From Phenylobacterium sp. (GTDB lineage Bacteria > Pseudomonadota > Alphaproteobacteria > Caulobacterales > Caulobacteraceae): a stretch of DNA of 52,485 nucleotides. This document shows, in pieces, positions 35,057-43,313 of the stretch. Location: positions 1-52,485 of the forward strand of contig NZ_JAUYOJ010000093.1 of the NCBI RefSeq assembly GCF_030697925.1. The letters run 5' to 3'. The notes below the pieces were generated by a model that ran no database searches, was not told the DNA's origin, and saw nothing but the letters and a program-made list of their open reading frames with translations. Every line of letters begins with the position of its first letter. Positions within the stretch are counted from its first letter, which is position 1. A program made the position numbers and the translations under genes.

Positions 35057-35518
35057 CTAGCGACCGAATCGCTCGGCGATCCGGGCGGCCAGAGAGTCGC
35101 GAACCTCGCGATAGGCGGCCATGCGGGCCTCTCGTGAACCGTCCGCCAGGGTGGGATCGAAGGTCGGCCAATACTCGATCTCGGCCGCTCGTCCGCGGGT
35201 CAGCTCGACGGCCCGGTGCTGGGCTTCGGGGGTGAGCGAGACGACCAGGTCGAAGCTGTCGTCCTCGAGGTCGTCGAAGGTCTTGGCGTTGTGCGCGGCC
35301 ACATCGCAGGAGATTTCGGCCATCACCGCCGCCACAAACGGATCCACGTTCTCGCCGGCGTCGGTCGCGTCCCGCCGCAGGCCGCAGCTGTCCACATAGA
35401 CCCGGTCGCCCAGGGCGCGCTTCAGCAGCGCCTCGGCCATGGGCGAGCGGACGCGGTTGAAATTGCAGGCGAACAGCACGGCTCCGGGCAGAGGCGCGCG
35501 TACGACGTCATCGACCAT
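35057..35518 (-). CDS. Low molecular weight protein-tyrosine-phosphatase/arsenate reductase-like protein
   Basis: A 153-residue protein with the phosphate-binding loop CNFNRVRSPMAEALL at about residues 18-32, an intact CX5R active site. The aspartate acting as general acid is in YWPTFDPT near 118-125. Such proteins dephosphorylate tyrosine or reduce arsenate; the position between UPF0262 and infA is a conserved core arrangement rather than an arsenic operon, so a phosphatase role is more likely. It starts five bases after the UPF0262 stop. Confidence 0.87.
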   Translation of the reverse strand: MVDDVVRAPLPGAVLFACNFNRVRSPMAEALLKRALGDRVYVDSCGLRRDATDAGENVDPFVAAVMAEISCDVAAHNAKTFDDLEDDSFDLVVSLTPEAQHRAVELTRGRAAEIEYWPTFDPTLADGSREARMAAYREVRDSLAARIAERFGR

Positions 35519-35523
35519 GCGCC

Positions 35524-36003
35524 CTAGCCCCGCCAGTGCAGGGCGCAGATCAGGGTGAAGAGCCGCCGGGCGGTGTCCAGGTCGGTCTCGATCTTGCCCA
35601 ACAGGCGCGTGCGCAGGAGTTCGGAGGCCTCGTTGTGCAGCCCGCGCCGGCCCATGTCCAAGGCCTCGATCTGCTGCGGCGTCGAGTTGCGGATCGCCTG
35701 GTAGTAGCTCTCGCAGATCATGAAGTAGTCCTTGATCAGACTGCGGAACGGCGAGAGCGACAGGATGTGGCGTTTTTCGTAGCCGAGCCCTGTGACGTCG
35801 AGGACCAGGCGGTTCTCGATCAGGCCCATGCGCAGGTCAAAGGGCCCCGCCTCCGCGCCCTCGGGAAGGAAATGGTTCTCCTCCAGCAGGTCGAAGATCG
35901 CGATCTGGCGTTCTTGCTCCTGGTCGCGCGAGACGGCGGCGAGGGATTCCTCGTCGATCTCTACGGACTGCAGGCGCTGATTGTTGCGATCGTCGGCGGC
36001 CAT
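35524..36003 (-). CDS. UPF0262 family protein
   Basis: A 159-residue protein from the ATG at 36003 (MAADDRNNQRLQSVEIDEES). Family features are the segments QIAIFDLLEENHF, LDVTGLGYEKRHILSLSPFRSLIKDYFMICESYYQAI and RGLHNEASELL, conserved in alphaproteobacteria beside infA and hisD. Function is unknown. The open frame extends 69 codons upstream, but that part is Pro/Arg-rich and crosses the terminator, so it is not coding. Confidence 0.9.
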   Translation of the reverse strand: MAADDRNNQRLQSVEIDEESLAAVSRDQEQERQIAIFDLLEENHFLPEGAEAGPFDLRMGLIENRLVLDVTGLGYEKRHILSLSPFRSLIKDYFMICESYYQAIRNSTPQQIEALDMGRRGLHNEASELLRTRLLGKIETDLDTARRLFTLICALHWRG

Positions 36004-36095
36004 GGGCTCGGTTTGGGGAAGGCTTGCGACGACGTTTATTGCAAACCAACCCCTAACGTCATCCTGCTCCGTGCGAACAGCGGCCTTCCGGCCAA

Positions 36096-36125
36096 GAAAA
36101 ACCCCCGGCGCGGGTGCGCCGGGGG
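36096..36125 (-). terminator. Rho-independent terminator of the glycine-zipper/SH3 gene
   Basis: On the minus strand CCCCCGGCGC pairs perfectly with GCGCCGGGGG around a four-base loop, followed by TTTTT. It lies 27 bases after the stop of the SH3-domain gene and ends its transcript before UPF0262. Confidence 0.92.
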
Positions 36126-36151
36126 TGGATGGTCGTGTGCGAGGCGCGGGC

Positions 36152-36805
36152 CTAGTAGCCGTAGCTGGCCTGCTGGTAGCCGGCCGGCTGGACATAGGCG
36201 CCATGGACATAGCCGACGCCGACGCCGCCGCGGCCCACCAGGATCCATTCGCTGCCCCGCACCCGGGCCAGAGCCTGGAAGCTCTCGCCGGCCCGCAGGC
36301 TGCCGACCCGCGCCGACGAGGTGGTCGGGGCCGCGCGCAGATTCAGGGTCGAGGTGGCGACGAACCCGCCGCCGTCGCGGACGAACCTGGCCGGCGCCAA
36401 GTTGCCGTTCAGACGGTAGCCGTTCTGAACATAGGTCGCCGGCTGGGCGTAGGAATGGCCGTACGGCTGGCCGTAGGCCGTCTGGGCCTGGCGGTCGCGT
36501 TGCATCTTGCAGCCGACATAGGAGCCGGTCGCCGCGCCGGCCGCCGCGCCGATCGCCGTCCCCGTGCCGCGATCGTTCTTAGCCAGGTTCGAGCCGGCCG
36601 CCGCGCCGATCAGGGCGCCGATCAAGGCGCCGCCGGCCTGCTTGCCGCCGGGAGCGTCACAGCTGACGATCGAGCCGATGCCGCCGCCGGTGGGGGCGCG
36701 ATACTGCTGGGCGTTGGCGCTCGAGAACGCGCCGGCCGCCAGGACGCCGGCAAGGCCGGCCACGGCCGCGCCGCGCATCAGTTTCGAGGTGTTGGAATTA
36801 CGCAT
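36152..36805 (-). CDS. Glycine-zipper and SH3-domain envelope protein
   Basis: From the ATG at 36805 (MRNSNTSKLMRGAAVAGLAG) the protein has 217 residues. A signal peptide ends at SSANA. A glycine-zipper segment follows (GGALIGALIGAAAGSNLA and GTAIGAAAGAATGSYVGC, about residues 57-100), of the kind that inserts in or packs against membranes. Residues 150-200 form a bacterial SH3-like domain (STLNLRAAPTTSSARVGSL). Such proteins sit in the cell envelope, often bound to peptidoglycan. It interrupts the hisD-UPF0262 neighbourhood and has its own terminator, so it is a separate transcription unit. Confidence 0.82.
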   Translation of the reverse strand: MRNSNTSKLMRGAAVAGLAGVLAAGAFSSANAQQYRAPTGGGIGSIVSCDAPGGKQAGGALIGALIGAAAGSNLAKNDRGTGTAIGAAAGAATGSYVGCKMQRDRQAQTAYGQPYGHSYAQPATYVQNGYRLNGNLAPARFVRDGGGFVATSTLNLRAAPTTSSARVGSLRAGESFQALARVRGSEWILVGRGGVGVGYVHGAYVQPAGYQQASYGY

Positions 36806-36929
36806 GGCTTGGTCTCCGTCCAGTTCAGTGTGCCTGTCTCGAGGACCTGCCCCGATGAGAGACACCCTAGACGGGCCTTCCTGAACGGCCTCCGGGACGC
36901 CGTTGACAGCAACCGTTCAGCTTCGCGGC

Positions 36930-38213
36930 TCAGCCACGCCCGAGGCGAATCGCCGCCGAGCGGGCGTGGGCCGGCAGGCCCTCCGCGTCGGCCAGGGCCA
37001 CGGTGGCCGGGCCTAGCGCGGCGAAGGCCGCCTCGTCGCATTTGACGATCGAGGTGCGCTTGATGAAGTCATAGAGCGACAGGCCCGACGAGAATCGCGC
37101 CGCGCGGCTGGTCGGCAGCACGTGGTTGGAGCCGGCCACATAGTCGCCGATGGCCTCGGGCGCATGGCGGCCCAGAAAGATCGCGCCAGCGTGGCGGACC
37201 CGGTCGGCCAGGCGTTCGGGCTCGTCCAGGGCGAACTCGACGTGCTCGGGGGCGATCAGGTCGACGAGGCGCGGCGCCTCGTCCAGCGGCGCGATCACCA
37301 CCGCGCCGTGGTCGCGCCAGGACGCGGCGGCGTCCTCGCCGGTCGAGAGGCTGGTCAGTTGTCGTTCGACAGCGGCGGTGACCTTGTCGGCGAAGGCCGG
37401 ATCGTCGGTGATCAGGATCGCCTGGGCGGCCGGGTCGTGCTCGGCCTGGGAGAGCAGGTCCGCGGCGATCCATTCGGGATTGTTGGCGCCATCAGCCACG
37501 ACGACGATCTCGGAGGGACCCGCCAGCGCATCGATGCCCACCGTGCCGTAGACCCGGCGCTTGGCCGCCGTGACATAGGCGTTGCCCGGCCCGACGATCT
37601 TGTCCACCGGCCGGATGGGGCCGGCGCCATAGGCCAGGGCGGCGACGGCCTGGGCCCCGCCCACGCGCCAGATCTCGGTGATCCCGGCTTCCTTGGCCGC
37701 CGCCAGCACGGCGGGCTGCAGCCGGCCCGGGGGCGTGACCATGGCGATACGGTCGACGCCGGCCACGGCGGCGGGCACGGCGTTCATCAACACGGTCGAA
37801 GGATAGGCCGCGCGGCCGCCCGGGACATAGATCCCCACCGCCTCGATGGGCGTCCAGCGCCAGCCGAGCTGCACGCCCGCGTCGTCGGTGAACCAGGCGT
37901 CGGCCGGGCGCTGGCGCTCGTGATAGCTGCGGATCCGGCCCGCGGCGAAGGCGATGGCGTCGCGCACGTCTTGCGCACACTGGGCGGCGCCGGCCTCGAT
38001 CTCCTCGATCGTGACGCGGATATTGGTCTCGTCGACCTCGGCGCGGTCGAACAGCTTGCCGTAGCGCAGGACGGCGGCCAGGCCCTCGCCGCGCACGGCC
38101 GCCAGCACGTCGCGGACGGCGAGGTCCACGTCCTCGGGGGTCTCGCGGCGCTCTTCGACGAAGGCGGCGAAGACGGCCTCGAAGCCGGGGTCGGAGAATT
38201 TGAAACGGCGCAT
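36930..38213 (-). CDS. hisD: Histidinol dehydrogenase
   Basis: A 427-residue enzyme that oxidises L-histidinol to L-histidine in two NAD+-dependent steps. Recognisable are YVPGGRAAYPSTVLMNAVPA, KIVGPGNAYVTAAKR, GIDALAGPSEIVVVAD and the zinc-ligand region LLSQAEHDPAAQA near residue 257, with further ligands in IAPEHVEF and GSNHVLPTS. It follows DUF2948 on the same strand by 44 bases. The other his genes are not in the window. Confidence 0.97.
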   Translation of the reverse strand: MRRFKFSDPGFEAVFAAFVEERRETPEDVDLAVRDVLAAVRGEGLAAVLRYGKLFDRAEVDETNIRVTIEEIEAGAAQCAQDVRDAIAFAAGRIRSYHERQRPADAWFTDDAGVQLGWRWTPIEAVGIYVPGGRAAYPSTVLMNAVPAAVAGVDRIAMVTPPGRLQPAVLAAAKEAGITEIWRVGGAQAVAALAYGAGPIRPVDKIVGPGNAYVTAAKRRVYGTVGIDALAGPSEIVVVADGANNPEWIAADLLSQAEHDPAAQAILITDDPAFADKVTAAVERQLTSLSTGEDAAASWRDHGAVVIAPLDEAPRLVDLIAPEHVEFALDEPERLADRVRHAGAIFLGRHAPEAIGDYVAGSNHVLPTSRAARFSSGLSLYDFIKRTSIVKCDEAAFAALGPATVALADAEGLPAHARSAAIRLGRG

Positions 38214-38257
38214 GGCGCGCTCTATTAGCGGGGGAGCCGCCGCAAGGCTATGGCCTG

Positions 38258-38689
38258 TCAGGCCTCGTGGGTCGGTGTGCGCCGCGTCGGCCAGGGCGCC
38301 GAGACGTCAGCCAGGACCGCATCGACGCACTCGACCGTGGCCCGAAGGTCCCCGCCGCCCGCGAAGGTCAGGGTCAGAACGCCGCCGGGCGCCTCTCCGG
38401 CCTCGAACGAAACAGTGAGCAGTTCCACCACCGCGGCCTTCGCGGTCCGGCGCAGGTTCCGTGTCTGGACCTTGAGCACCGAGCCGATCTGCAGGCCGCT
38501 GCGCACCCGCTCCCCGCCCTGCCCTTCCCAGCGATAGCGGTTGAAGCCGAGCGTCAAGCGTCGCGCGTTCGGGTCGTAGGCCATGTCGCCGATCTTGCCG
38601 ACGGCGTCCTGCAGCGCCGCGGCGATCACCGTCAGGTCTTCGGCGTCTTGCGCCAGCAGCCGCAGGCGCGGGACTTCAATAGCGGTCAT
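38258..38689 (-). CDS. DUF2948 family protein
   Basis: A 143-residue protein typified by LRLLAQDAEDLTVIAAALQDA, RRLTLGFNRYRWE and the C-terminal TFAGGGDLRATVECVDAVLAD. The family is restricted to alphaproteobacteria and found between murA and hisD; function is unknown. It starts two bases after the murA stop, so it is co-translated with murA. No membrane or signal segments are present. Confidence 0.92.
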   Translation of the reverse strand: MTAIEVPRLRLLAQDAEDLTVIAAALQDAVGKIGDMAYDPNARRLTLGFNRYRWEGQGGERVRSGLQIGSVLKVQTRNLRRTAKAAVVELLTVSFEAGEAPGGVLTLTFAGGGDLRATVECVDAVLADVSAPWPTRRTPTHEA

Positions 38690-38691
38690 CC

Positions 38692-39981
38692 TCAGTCCTC
38701 CGACTCGCCGTCGCCGGCGATGCGGCGGATCTGGGCGCCGCAGGCGCCGAGCTTCTCTTCCAGGCGTTCGAAGCCGCGGTCCAGATGGTAGACGCGGTTG
38801 ACCATGGTCTCGCCGCGGGCTGCCAAGGCCGCGATCACCAGGCTGACCGACGCGCGCAGGTCCGTGGCCATCACCGGCGCGCCCTCCAGGGCCTGGACAC
38901 CGCGAACCCGGGCCTCGCCTCCGGACACCGAGATGTCGGCGCCCAGCCGCGCCAGCTCGGGCGCGTGCATGAACCGGTTCTCGAAAATGGTCTCGCGAAT
39001 GACGCTCTCGCCGTCGGCCAGGGTCATCAAGGCCATGAATTGCGCCTGCAGGTCGGTCGCGAAGCCCGGATAGGGATCGGTCTCGATCTCCACGGCCTGC
39101 AACCGGCCGCCGTTGCGCTTGATGGTGGCGCCGTCCTGGTGACGGGTCACGCCGACCCCGGCCTCTTCCATCTTGTCCAGCAGGGCGCCGATGAACTCGC
39201 TGCGGGTGCGGGTCAGGCGAACCTCGCCTCCGGCCATGGCCGCGGCCAGGGCGAAAGTGCCGGTCTCGATACGGTCGGGAATCACCGAATGGGTCGCCCC
39301 GCTCAGGCGCGCGACGCCCTCGATGCGGATGGTGGAGGTCCCCGCGCCGGAGACCTTCGCCCCCATCTTGTTGAGGCAGTCGGCCAGGTCGGCGAGCTCC
39401 GGCTCGCAGGCGGCGTTGGTCAGCACCGTCTCACCCCGCGCCAGCACCGCCGCCAGCATCGCGTGCTCCGTCGCCCCGACCGAGACGAAGGGAAAGACGA
39501 TTTCCGCCCCGATCAGGCCGCGCGGCGCCTGGGCGTAGACGTAGCCCTCATGCAAATCGATGGTGGCGCCCAGGGTTCGCAGCGCTTCCAGATGCAGGTC
39601 AACAGGCCGTGCGCCGATCGTGCAGCCGCCGGGTAGCGAAACCTTGGCCTGTCCCGTCCGCGCGATCAGCGGACCCAGCACGTTGAAGGACGCCCGCATC
39701 TGGCGGACCAGATCGTAGGGCGCGATGCCGCTCACGATCTCACGGGTGTGCAGCAGCGTCTCGGCTCCATCCTCGCCGTCGCGCTCCTCGACCTGCGTCC
39801 CCAGCCGCTGGAGCAGGTGGCCCAGGAACCGGGTGTCGGCCAGGCGCGGCATATTGGTGAGCCGCAGCGGTTCGTCGGTGAGCAGGCTGGCGGCCATCAG
39901 CTTGATGGCGGAGTTCTTGGCGCCGCTGATGGGGATCACACCCTCCAGCCGCGCGCCGCCGATGATGGCGATGCGATCCAA
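38692..39981 (-). CDS. murA: UDP-N-acetylglucosamine 1-carboxyvinyltransferase
   Basis: A 429-residue enzyme that transfers enolpyruvate from PEP to UDP-GlcNAc, the first committed step of peptidoglycan synthesis. It starts [24 protein letters not shown] with the conserved KN, the active-site cysteine is in [13 protein letters not shown] near residue 117 (fosfomycin target), and [12 protein letters not shown] and [11 protein letters not shown] lie near the end. It heads murA-DUF2948-hisD, with a small gene at 40076-40216 upstream. Confidence 0.97.
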   Translation of the reverse strand: MDRIAIIGGARLEGVIPISGAKNSAIKLMAASLLTDEPLRLTNMPRLADTRFLGHLLQRLGTQVEERDGEDGAETLLHTREIVSGIAPYDLVRQMRASFNVLGPLIARTGQAKVSLPGGCTIGARPVDLHLEALRTLGATIDLHEGYVYAQAPRGLIGAEIVFPFVSVGATEHAMLAAVLARGETVLTNAACEPELADLADCLNKMGAKVSGAGTSTIRIEGVARLSGATHSVIPDRIETGTFALAAAMAGGEVRLTRTRSEFIGALLDKMEEAGVGVTRHQDGATIKRNGGRLQAVEIETDPYPGFATDLQAQFMALMTLADGESVIRETIFENRFMHAPELARLGADISVSGGEARVRGVQALEGAPVMATDLRASVSLVIAALAARGETMVNRVYHLDRGFERLEEKLGACGAQIRRIAGDGESED

Positions 39982-40075
39982 ATTCGTCCCTCGAAGGTGG
40001 CCGGCGCGCCGCGCGCGCCCGGGGGCCTTTGCCGCTATCTAGCCTGGGCGGCGACCCGCGCAAAGTCGGCCCCGA

Positions 40076-40216
40076 TCACGAGGGGGTCTCGGGCTCCTGA
40101 GGCGTGGCGGGCGGCGCGACTCGCCCGGCGCTCTTGCGGCGGCGCAGATTGGCGCGCAGCGCCGCGGCGAGTTTGGCCTCGCGCGCCTCGGCGGCTGTTT
40201 TCTCCGGTTTTTCCAT
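40076..40216 (-). CDS. Conserved small basic protein upstream of murA
   Basis: A 46-residue protein, MEKPEKTAAEAREAKLAAAL then RANLRRRKSAGRVA and a Pro-rich tail. The helical Ala/Glu/Arg N-terminal half ending in the basic LRRRK resembles short proteins encoded beside murA in other Caulobacterales, which supports it being real. It is transcribed towards murA with a 94-base gap. Function is unknown; a nucleic-acid- or ribosome-binding role would be a guess from its charge. Confidence 0.6.
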   Translation of the reverse strand: MEKPEKTAAEAREAKLAAALRANLRRRKSAGRVAPPATPQEPETPS

Positions 40217-40322
40217 GCACGACCGGGGTGCGGTGAGACGGCGGCCGCGTCAAGACGCCTTTCGGCGCTTTTAGGCTTCACGCGGGCCCAGGCTTTGGCT
40301 ATAGCCCCGCCCTCGCCTTTTC

Positions 40323-40397
<75 letters not shown>

Positions 40398-40398
40398 T

Positions 40399-40431
40399 GG
40401 TCCTCCAAGTGCTCCAAGCACTTGGAGGACC
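40399..40431. repeat. Perfect 15-bp inverted repeat just after tRNA-Thr
   Basis: GGTCCTCCAAGTGCT and AGCACTTGGAGGACC are exact reverse complements around the three-base loop CCA, starting two bases after the tRNA. CCTCCAAGT recurs once more about 40 bases further on. No T-run follows, so it is not a standard terminator. Confidence 0.75.
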
Positions 40432-40652
40432 GCCAAAGGCCCTCCAAGTCATCGATATGCGGCCCCTCGGGGCCAGTCCCAGGCGGTTGAACAGGTCCAG
40501 GGGCATGATGTCCGACCGGCGCGATCTTCGCCTGAGCAGCGACGCGCCGATCATTCCCCAGGTGGCCGGCGACTGTCTTGAGCCATGTCAACGCCGCGGC
40601 GATCGCCGGGAGCCCTCGGGACTTCGACCCTGCGCCCTGGCATGTTGCCGGC

Positions 40653-41075
40653 ATGCCAAGATCCATAAGCGCCGCGCTCCTCGTCTACCGGCTACGCGAT
40701 GGGTCGGCGGAGTTCCTGCTGGGCCACCCGAGCGGTCCGTTCTGGCGAACCCGGGACGAAGGCGCCTGGTCAATCCCCAAGGGACAGGCCCATGACGGCG
40801 AGGCGCTGCTGGCCGCGGCGGCGCGCGAATTCGAAGAAGAGGTCGGCTTCGCGGTGGCCGGCCCGGGCGGAGGTCCGTGGCGCCTGGGTGGGCGACGGCG
40901 TCGGGCATGGCGGTGTCCCCATCCGCCACCGGCGATGCGCCGAGACGAATGGTTAATTCTACGCGCCTTCCAGCCGTGCGGTTTTGATGGTGATCAAGAC
41001 CGCGCGGCCGACAGCCCTCTATGTGAGCCTCTGAAGCGGAGCCTTCTCGACAACGGCGCGCGCACTCGCGTCTGA
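40653..41075 (+). pseudogene. Truncated NUDIX hydrolase
   Basis: The first 75 or so residues are NUDIX: MPRSISAALLVYRLRDGSAE, LLGHPSGPFWRTRDEGAWSIPKG and the Nudix box GQAHDGEALL...REFEEEVGF (GX5EX7REXXEEXG). After about residue 74 the reading frame turns Arg/Pro-rich and loses all family character, although a complete protein of this type should run another 70 residues or more. The 3' half has therefore been lost or replaced; no continuation is found in the other frames. A perfect FNR-type box lies in the non-homologous tail. It is the first gene-like sequence right of tRNA-Thr. Confidence 0.6.
40984..40997. promoter_or_regulatory. FNR/FixK-type binding box
   Basis: TTGAT-GGTG-ATCAA matches the FNR/FixK consensus TTGAT-N4-ATCAA at all ten defined positions, unusual in such GC-rich DNA. 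It lies about 215 bases upstream of the spermidine-synthase-like gene at 41211, so a transcript from it would carry a long leader or the small frame at 41122. Confidence 0.5.
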
Positions 41076-41121
41076 CGCGGCGCCAAAAGCATTTCACATC
41101 ATCGTTGATGTTCACACCATC

Positions 41122-41214
41122 ATGAATGATATGCCTTCCAAAGATACTCCAGGTTCACCTTCTCGTCGCCCCGGCGAACGGCGCCTGAGGTCTCCGGGAA
41201 AACCAGGGCTATGA
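41122..41214 (+). CDS. Possible 30-residue leader peptide
   Basis: A short frame (MNDMPSKDTPGSPSRRPGER onwards) ends with a TGA that overlaps the ATG of the spermidine-synthase-like gene (ATGA), which would couple their translation. There is no clear ribosome-binding site, and the composition is not diagnostic. It may be chance. Confidence 0.25.
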   Translation: MNDMPSKDTPGSPSRRPGERRLRSPGKPGL

Positions 41215-41840
41215 AGGTGCTTGTCCAATGCGACGACCTGGACAGGAAGGTGCGCATCTTCGAAGCGGTCGATGATGGGTCGCGCTTCTATTTCGAAGAC
41301 GGCGCGCTCTACACCCACGTGGACGCTGAGGGCGTCAACCTCCTGGAATATGTTTCAGCCATGGAGGCCGCGCTCAAGGATCGCGAGAATCTCCTCCTGC
41401 TGGGGACAGCGGGCGGGGCTCTGGCGACCCAGCTCAGCCGACGGGGCGCGAAGGTCACCGCCGTTGACAACTGGCCCACGGCTTTCGAAATCGCGCGCCG
41501 ATGGTTTCACCTCCCTGCCGAGGTCGAGTGCATCCACGCCGACGCCCTGACCTTCCTGCGCTCGACGGAACGGCGGTGGGACGCCGTGGCCATCGACGTC
41601 TTCAGCGGTACGGAGATTCCGGACGCCATGCTGACAACCGACATCGGTCAGTTGCTTGCTGGGGTGCTCTCGCCCGGCGGTTTGATCGTCTGGAATGTTG
41701 CCGACTGCACGGCGTCGTGGCCGGCGCAGTGGATCGCCCGCGCGTTGCGAGCCACGGGCCTGACGCCCCGACTGGTTCCCGTGCTGGCCGAAGATGTCGG
41801 CAACACCCTGGTGGTCTGCCGAGCCTGGCCCAGTCGTTGA
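41211..41840 (+). CDS. Spermidine-synthase-like SAM-fold protein (copy 1)
   Basis: A 209-residue protein with the Rossmann fold of spermidine synthase/methyltransferases: a short beta N-terminus, the nucleotide loop LLLLGTAGGALATQLSRRG near 57-75, the acidic strand end VTAVDNWP, HADALTF and WDAVAIDVFSGTEIP. Bona fide spermidine synthases are about 280 residues and need an aspartate pair after GGG; here the loop reads GTAGG, and the length is short, so the acceptor is unknown. A related 213-residue protein is encoded at 46432. It is divergent in orientation from the phosphatase-like gene that follows. Confidence 0.75.
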   Translation: MKVLVQCDDLDRKVRIFEAVDDGSRFYFEDGALYTHVDAEGVNLLEYVSAMEAALKDRENLLLLGTAGGALATQLSRRGAKVTAVDNWPTAFEIARRWFHLPAEVECIHADALTFLRSTERRWDAVAIDVFSGTEIPDAMLTTDIGQLLAGVLSPGGLIVWNVADCTASWPAQWIARALRATGLTPRLVPVLAEDVGNTLVVCRAWPSR

Positions 41841-41888
41841 GCATCGCCCTGAAGGGGTGACCGATCGCCTGATGGTCGGGATCGGGCC

Positions 41889-42464
41889 TCAGGCGCGATC
41901 GCTCGCCGTGAGCACGGCCCCAAGCGCCCAAATCCGTGGCGCGAGCGCGTGGCGCGCATTCCTCAAGACCGACATGGGCTCCAGTCCGGGCGCTTTTTCA
42001 GGGTCCGGCACAGCCCATGTCAACGCCATCTGGTGGCGGCCAAGTCCAAGTCTGTCGACCCCCAGGGAGACCACGATGTCGAATGCCTCGATTTGCAACT
42101 CGCCGACCGAGGTGGCCTGACGCCGCTGGATGTCGATTCCAATCTCGGCCATGACGGCAACGGCTGCGGGATCCAAGGGGCCGGCGGTCAATCCGGCGCT
42201 GGCGACGACGATGTCCAGGCGGCCGTAGGCGGCTCGCGCCAAGCCCTCAGCCATCGGGCTCAAGGCCGCCTGCGTCCGGCAGACGAACAACAGCCGGACC
42301 GGCTTGGCCTTGCGGGGTTTCCGCCCCGCACGAAGGTCCGGATACGGCGATAGATCGCCCCCGCCCATCGCTCTTGAACGGCCGGGCTCGGGCCGCGGCG
42401 CGGGCAGGACCTCGGCGGCCAACGCGCGACAAAGCAACGAGCGGGCAATCTCAGGATTGAGCAT
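41889..42464 (-). CDS. LMW phosphatase-like protein lacking the catalytic arginine
   Basis: A 191-residue protein with an extra N-terminal region of about 55 residues, then a low molecular weight phosphatase/ArsC-like domain (LLFVCRTQAALSPMAEGLAR). The usual CX5R loop reads C-RTQAA-L, so leucine replaces the phosphate-binding arginine, while the following SPMAE is intact. The late VPDPEKAPG still carries the general-acid aspartate. It is probably not an active phosphatase and may be decaying or a binding protein. Compare the intact copy at 35057. It lies on the minus strand, 88 bases downstream of an XRE gene. Confidence 0.7.
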   Translation of the reverse strand: MLNPEIARSLLCRALAAEVLPAPRPEPGRSRAMGGGDLSPYPDLRAGRKPRKAKPVRLLFVCRTQAALSPMAEGLARAAYGRLDIVVASAGLTAGPLDPAAVAVMAEIGIDIQRRQATSVGELQIEAFDIVVSLGVDRLGLGRHQMALTWAVPDPEKAPGLEPMSVLRNARHALAPRIWALGAVLTASDRA

Positions 42465-42552
42465 GATCTACCGATCATAGCACGTCTGACATCGCCAAGT
42501 CGATATGCTGAATTACTTTAGTGACGTTTTAAACATCAATTCTAAAGGCTGG

Positions 42553-42804
42553 CTACTTGCGCTCCAGGAGCCGCACACCCCGCCCCTCGCCTTCGCTCCG
42601 CGCGCCCCCGGCGATCAGTTCCACGCCGGCCGCGTTGATGGCGTTGACCACCTTCTCGAGGCTGTCGACCACCGCGCGCACGATTCCGTCGCTGGCCTCC
42701 ATCCGTTGGATGGTGGGCAGCGAAACGTTAGCCAGCCGGGCCAGCTCCTTCTGGTCAATACCAAGCAGCGCGCGCGCCGCCTTCATCTGCGAACCCGTGA
42801 TCAT
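42553..42804 (-). CDS. XRE-type helix-turn-helix regulator (copy 1)
   Basis: An 83-residue protein from the ATG at 42804 (MITGSQMKAARALLGIDQKE). The helix-turn-helix is QKELARLANVSLPTIQRMEA (about 17-36), followed by a short helix VVDSLEKVVNAINAAGVELI of the kind found in small XRE DNA-binding proteins, and an Arg-rich end. It is a close paralogue of the protein at 44485, which precedes a SulP transporter. No toxin gene is adjacent, so antitoxin function is not supported. A CATCAT/ATGATG dyad overlaps its promoter region. Confidence 0.8.
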   Translation of the reverse strand: MITGSQMKAARALLGIDQKELARLANVSLPTIQRMEASDGIVRAVVDSLEKVVNAINAAGVELIAGGARSEGEGRGVRLLERK

Positions 42805-42817
42805 TCCCGTATCTATA

Positions 42818-42836
42818 ATGATGTCCAATGCATCAT
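42818..42836. promoter_or_regulatory. Dyad in front of XRE copy 1
   Basis: ATGATG and CATCAT flank a seven-base spacer 14 bases upstream of the XRE ATG. Related ACATCA-TCGT-TGATGT occurs before the spermidine-synthase-like gene near 41098. It is a possible autoregulatory operator. Confidence 0.3.
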
Positions 42837-42899
42837 CAAGTCATCAATGCGACCTATCGCGCCGCTCGAACGCCGACCGGCATGGAACCGCGCCGACGG

Positions 42900-43313
42900 T
42901 TAGGACGTCACCAGACGCGGATCGTGGGATGGACTTCCGACGGTCGGCTCACGGTGGTCGCCCCTGGCCCCCGCCGCGCCTGGCTTGCTTTCGCGCGCGG
43001 CGTATTTCGGATCCTGGCGCAGGAGATTGAGCACGGCGCCCGCCGCGGCCGGGCCGTCGAAAACGAGGTCCATCCGGTCGTACCAAGCGCGTATCGCCAG
43101 ACGCCTCACGGACGGGATTGCAACCTCGTCGATCTTCGCAATGGGGATAGCCGACAGGCGCTGCTCGCTATCGATGAAGATCAGCCGCCAATTGGTGACA
43201 ATCGCCAGCCCCAGGCGCCCCTCGCCCGACATCATGCGCTCCGCCGCCCATCCCTCCAGCAGCGATTCCCCTTCGAACAGGGAGAGCGATCGTCTCAGTC
43301 GGGCGAAATCCAT
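42900..43313 (-). CDS. PH-like domain protein, unknown function
   Basis: A 137-residue protein from the ATG at 43313 (MDFARLRRSLSLFEGESLLE). The central part (LAIVTNWRLIFIDSEQRLSA, IPIAKIDEVAI, WYDRMDLVF) is the strand pattern of bacterial PH/GRAM-like domains, which sense membranes or act in signalling. The Arg/Lys-rich tail after residue 110 looks disordered. No signal peptide or membrane helix is present. The frame continues another 89 codons upstream without family character. It is divergent from the receiver-domain gene across 311 bases. Confidence 0.65.
   Translation of the reverse strand: MDFARLRRSLSLFEGESLLEGWAAERMMSGEGRLGLAIVTNWRLIFIDSEQRLSAIPIAKIDEVAIPSVRRLAIRAWYDRMDLVFDGPAAAGAVLNLLRQDPKYAARESKPGAAGARGDHREPTVGSPSHDPRLVTS

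Noticed and set aside
35524..36210. 69-residue N-terminal extension of UPF0262
   Set aside because: It runs through a perfect terminator hairpin and is Pro/Arg-rich; the family begins at the ATG at 36003.
41889..42464. Arsenic-resistance function for the ArsC-like gene
   Set aside because: The phosphate/arsenate loop lacks its arginine, and no arsB, arsR or arsH is adjacent; the NhaD-like gene 6 kb away fits a cation antiporter better.
42553..42828. XRE protein as antitoxin of a toxin-antitoxin pair
   Set aside because: No small toxin-like gene is adjacent to either XRE copy; the second copy is coupled to a SulP transporter instead.
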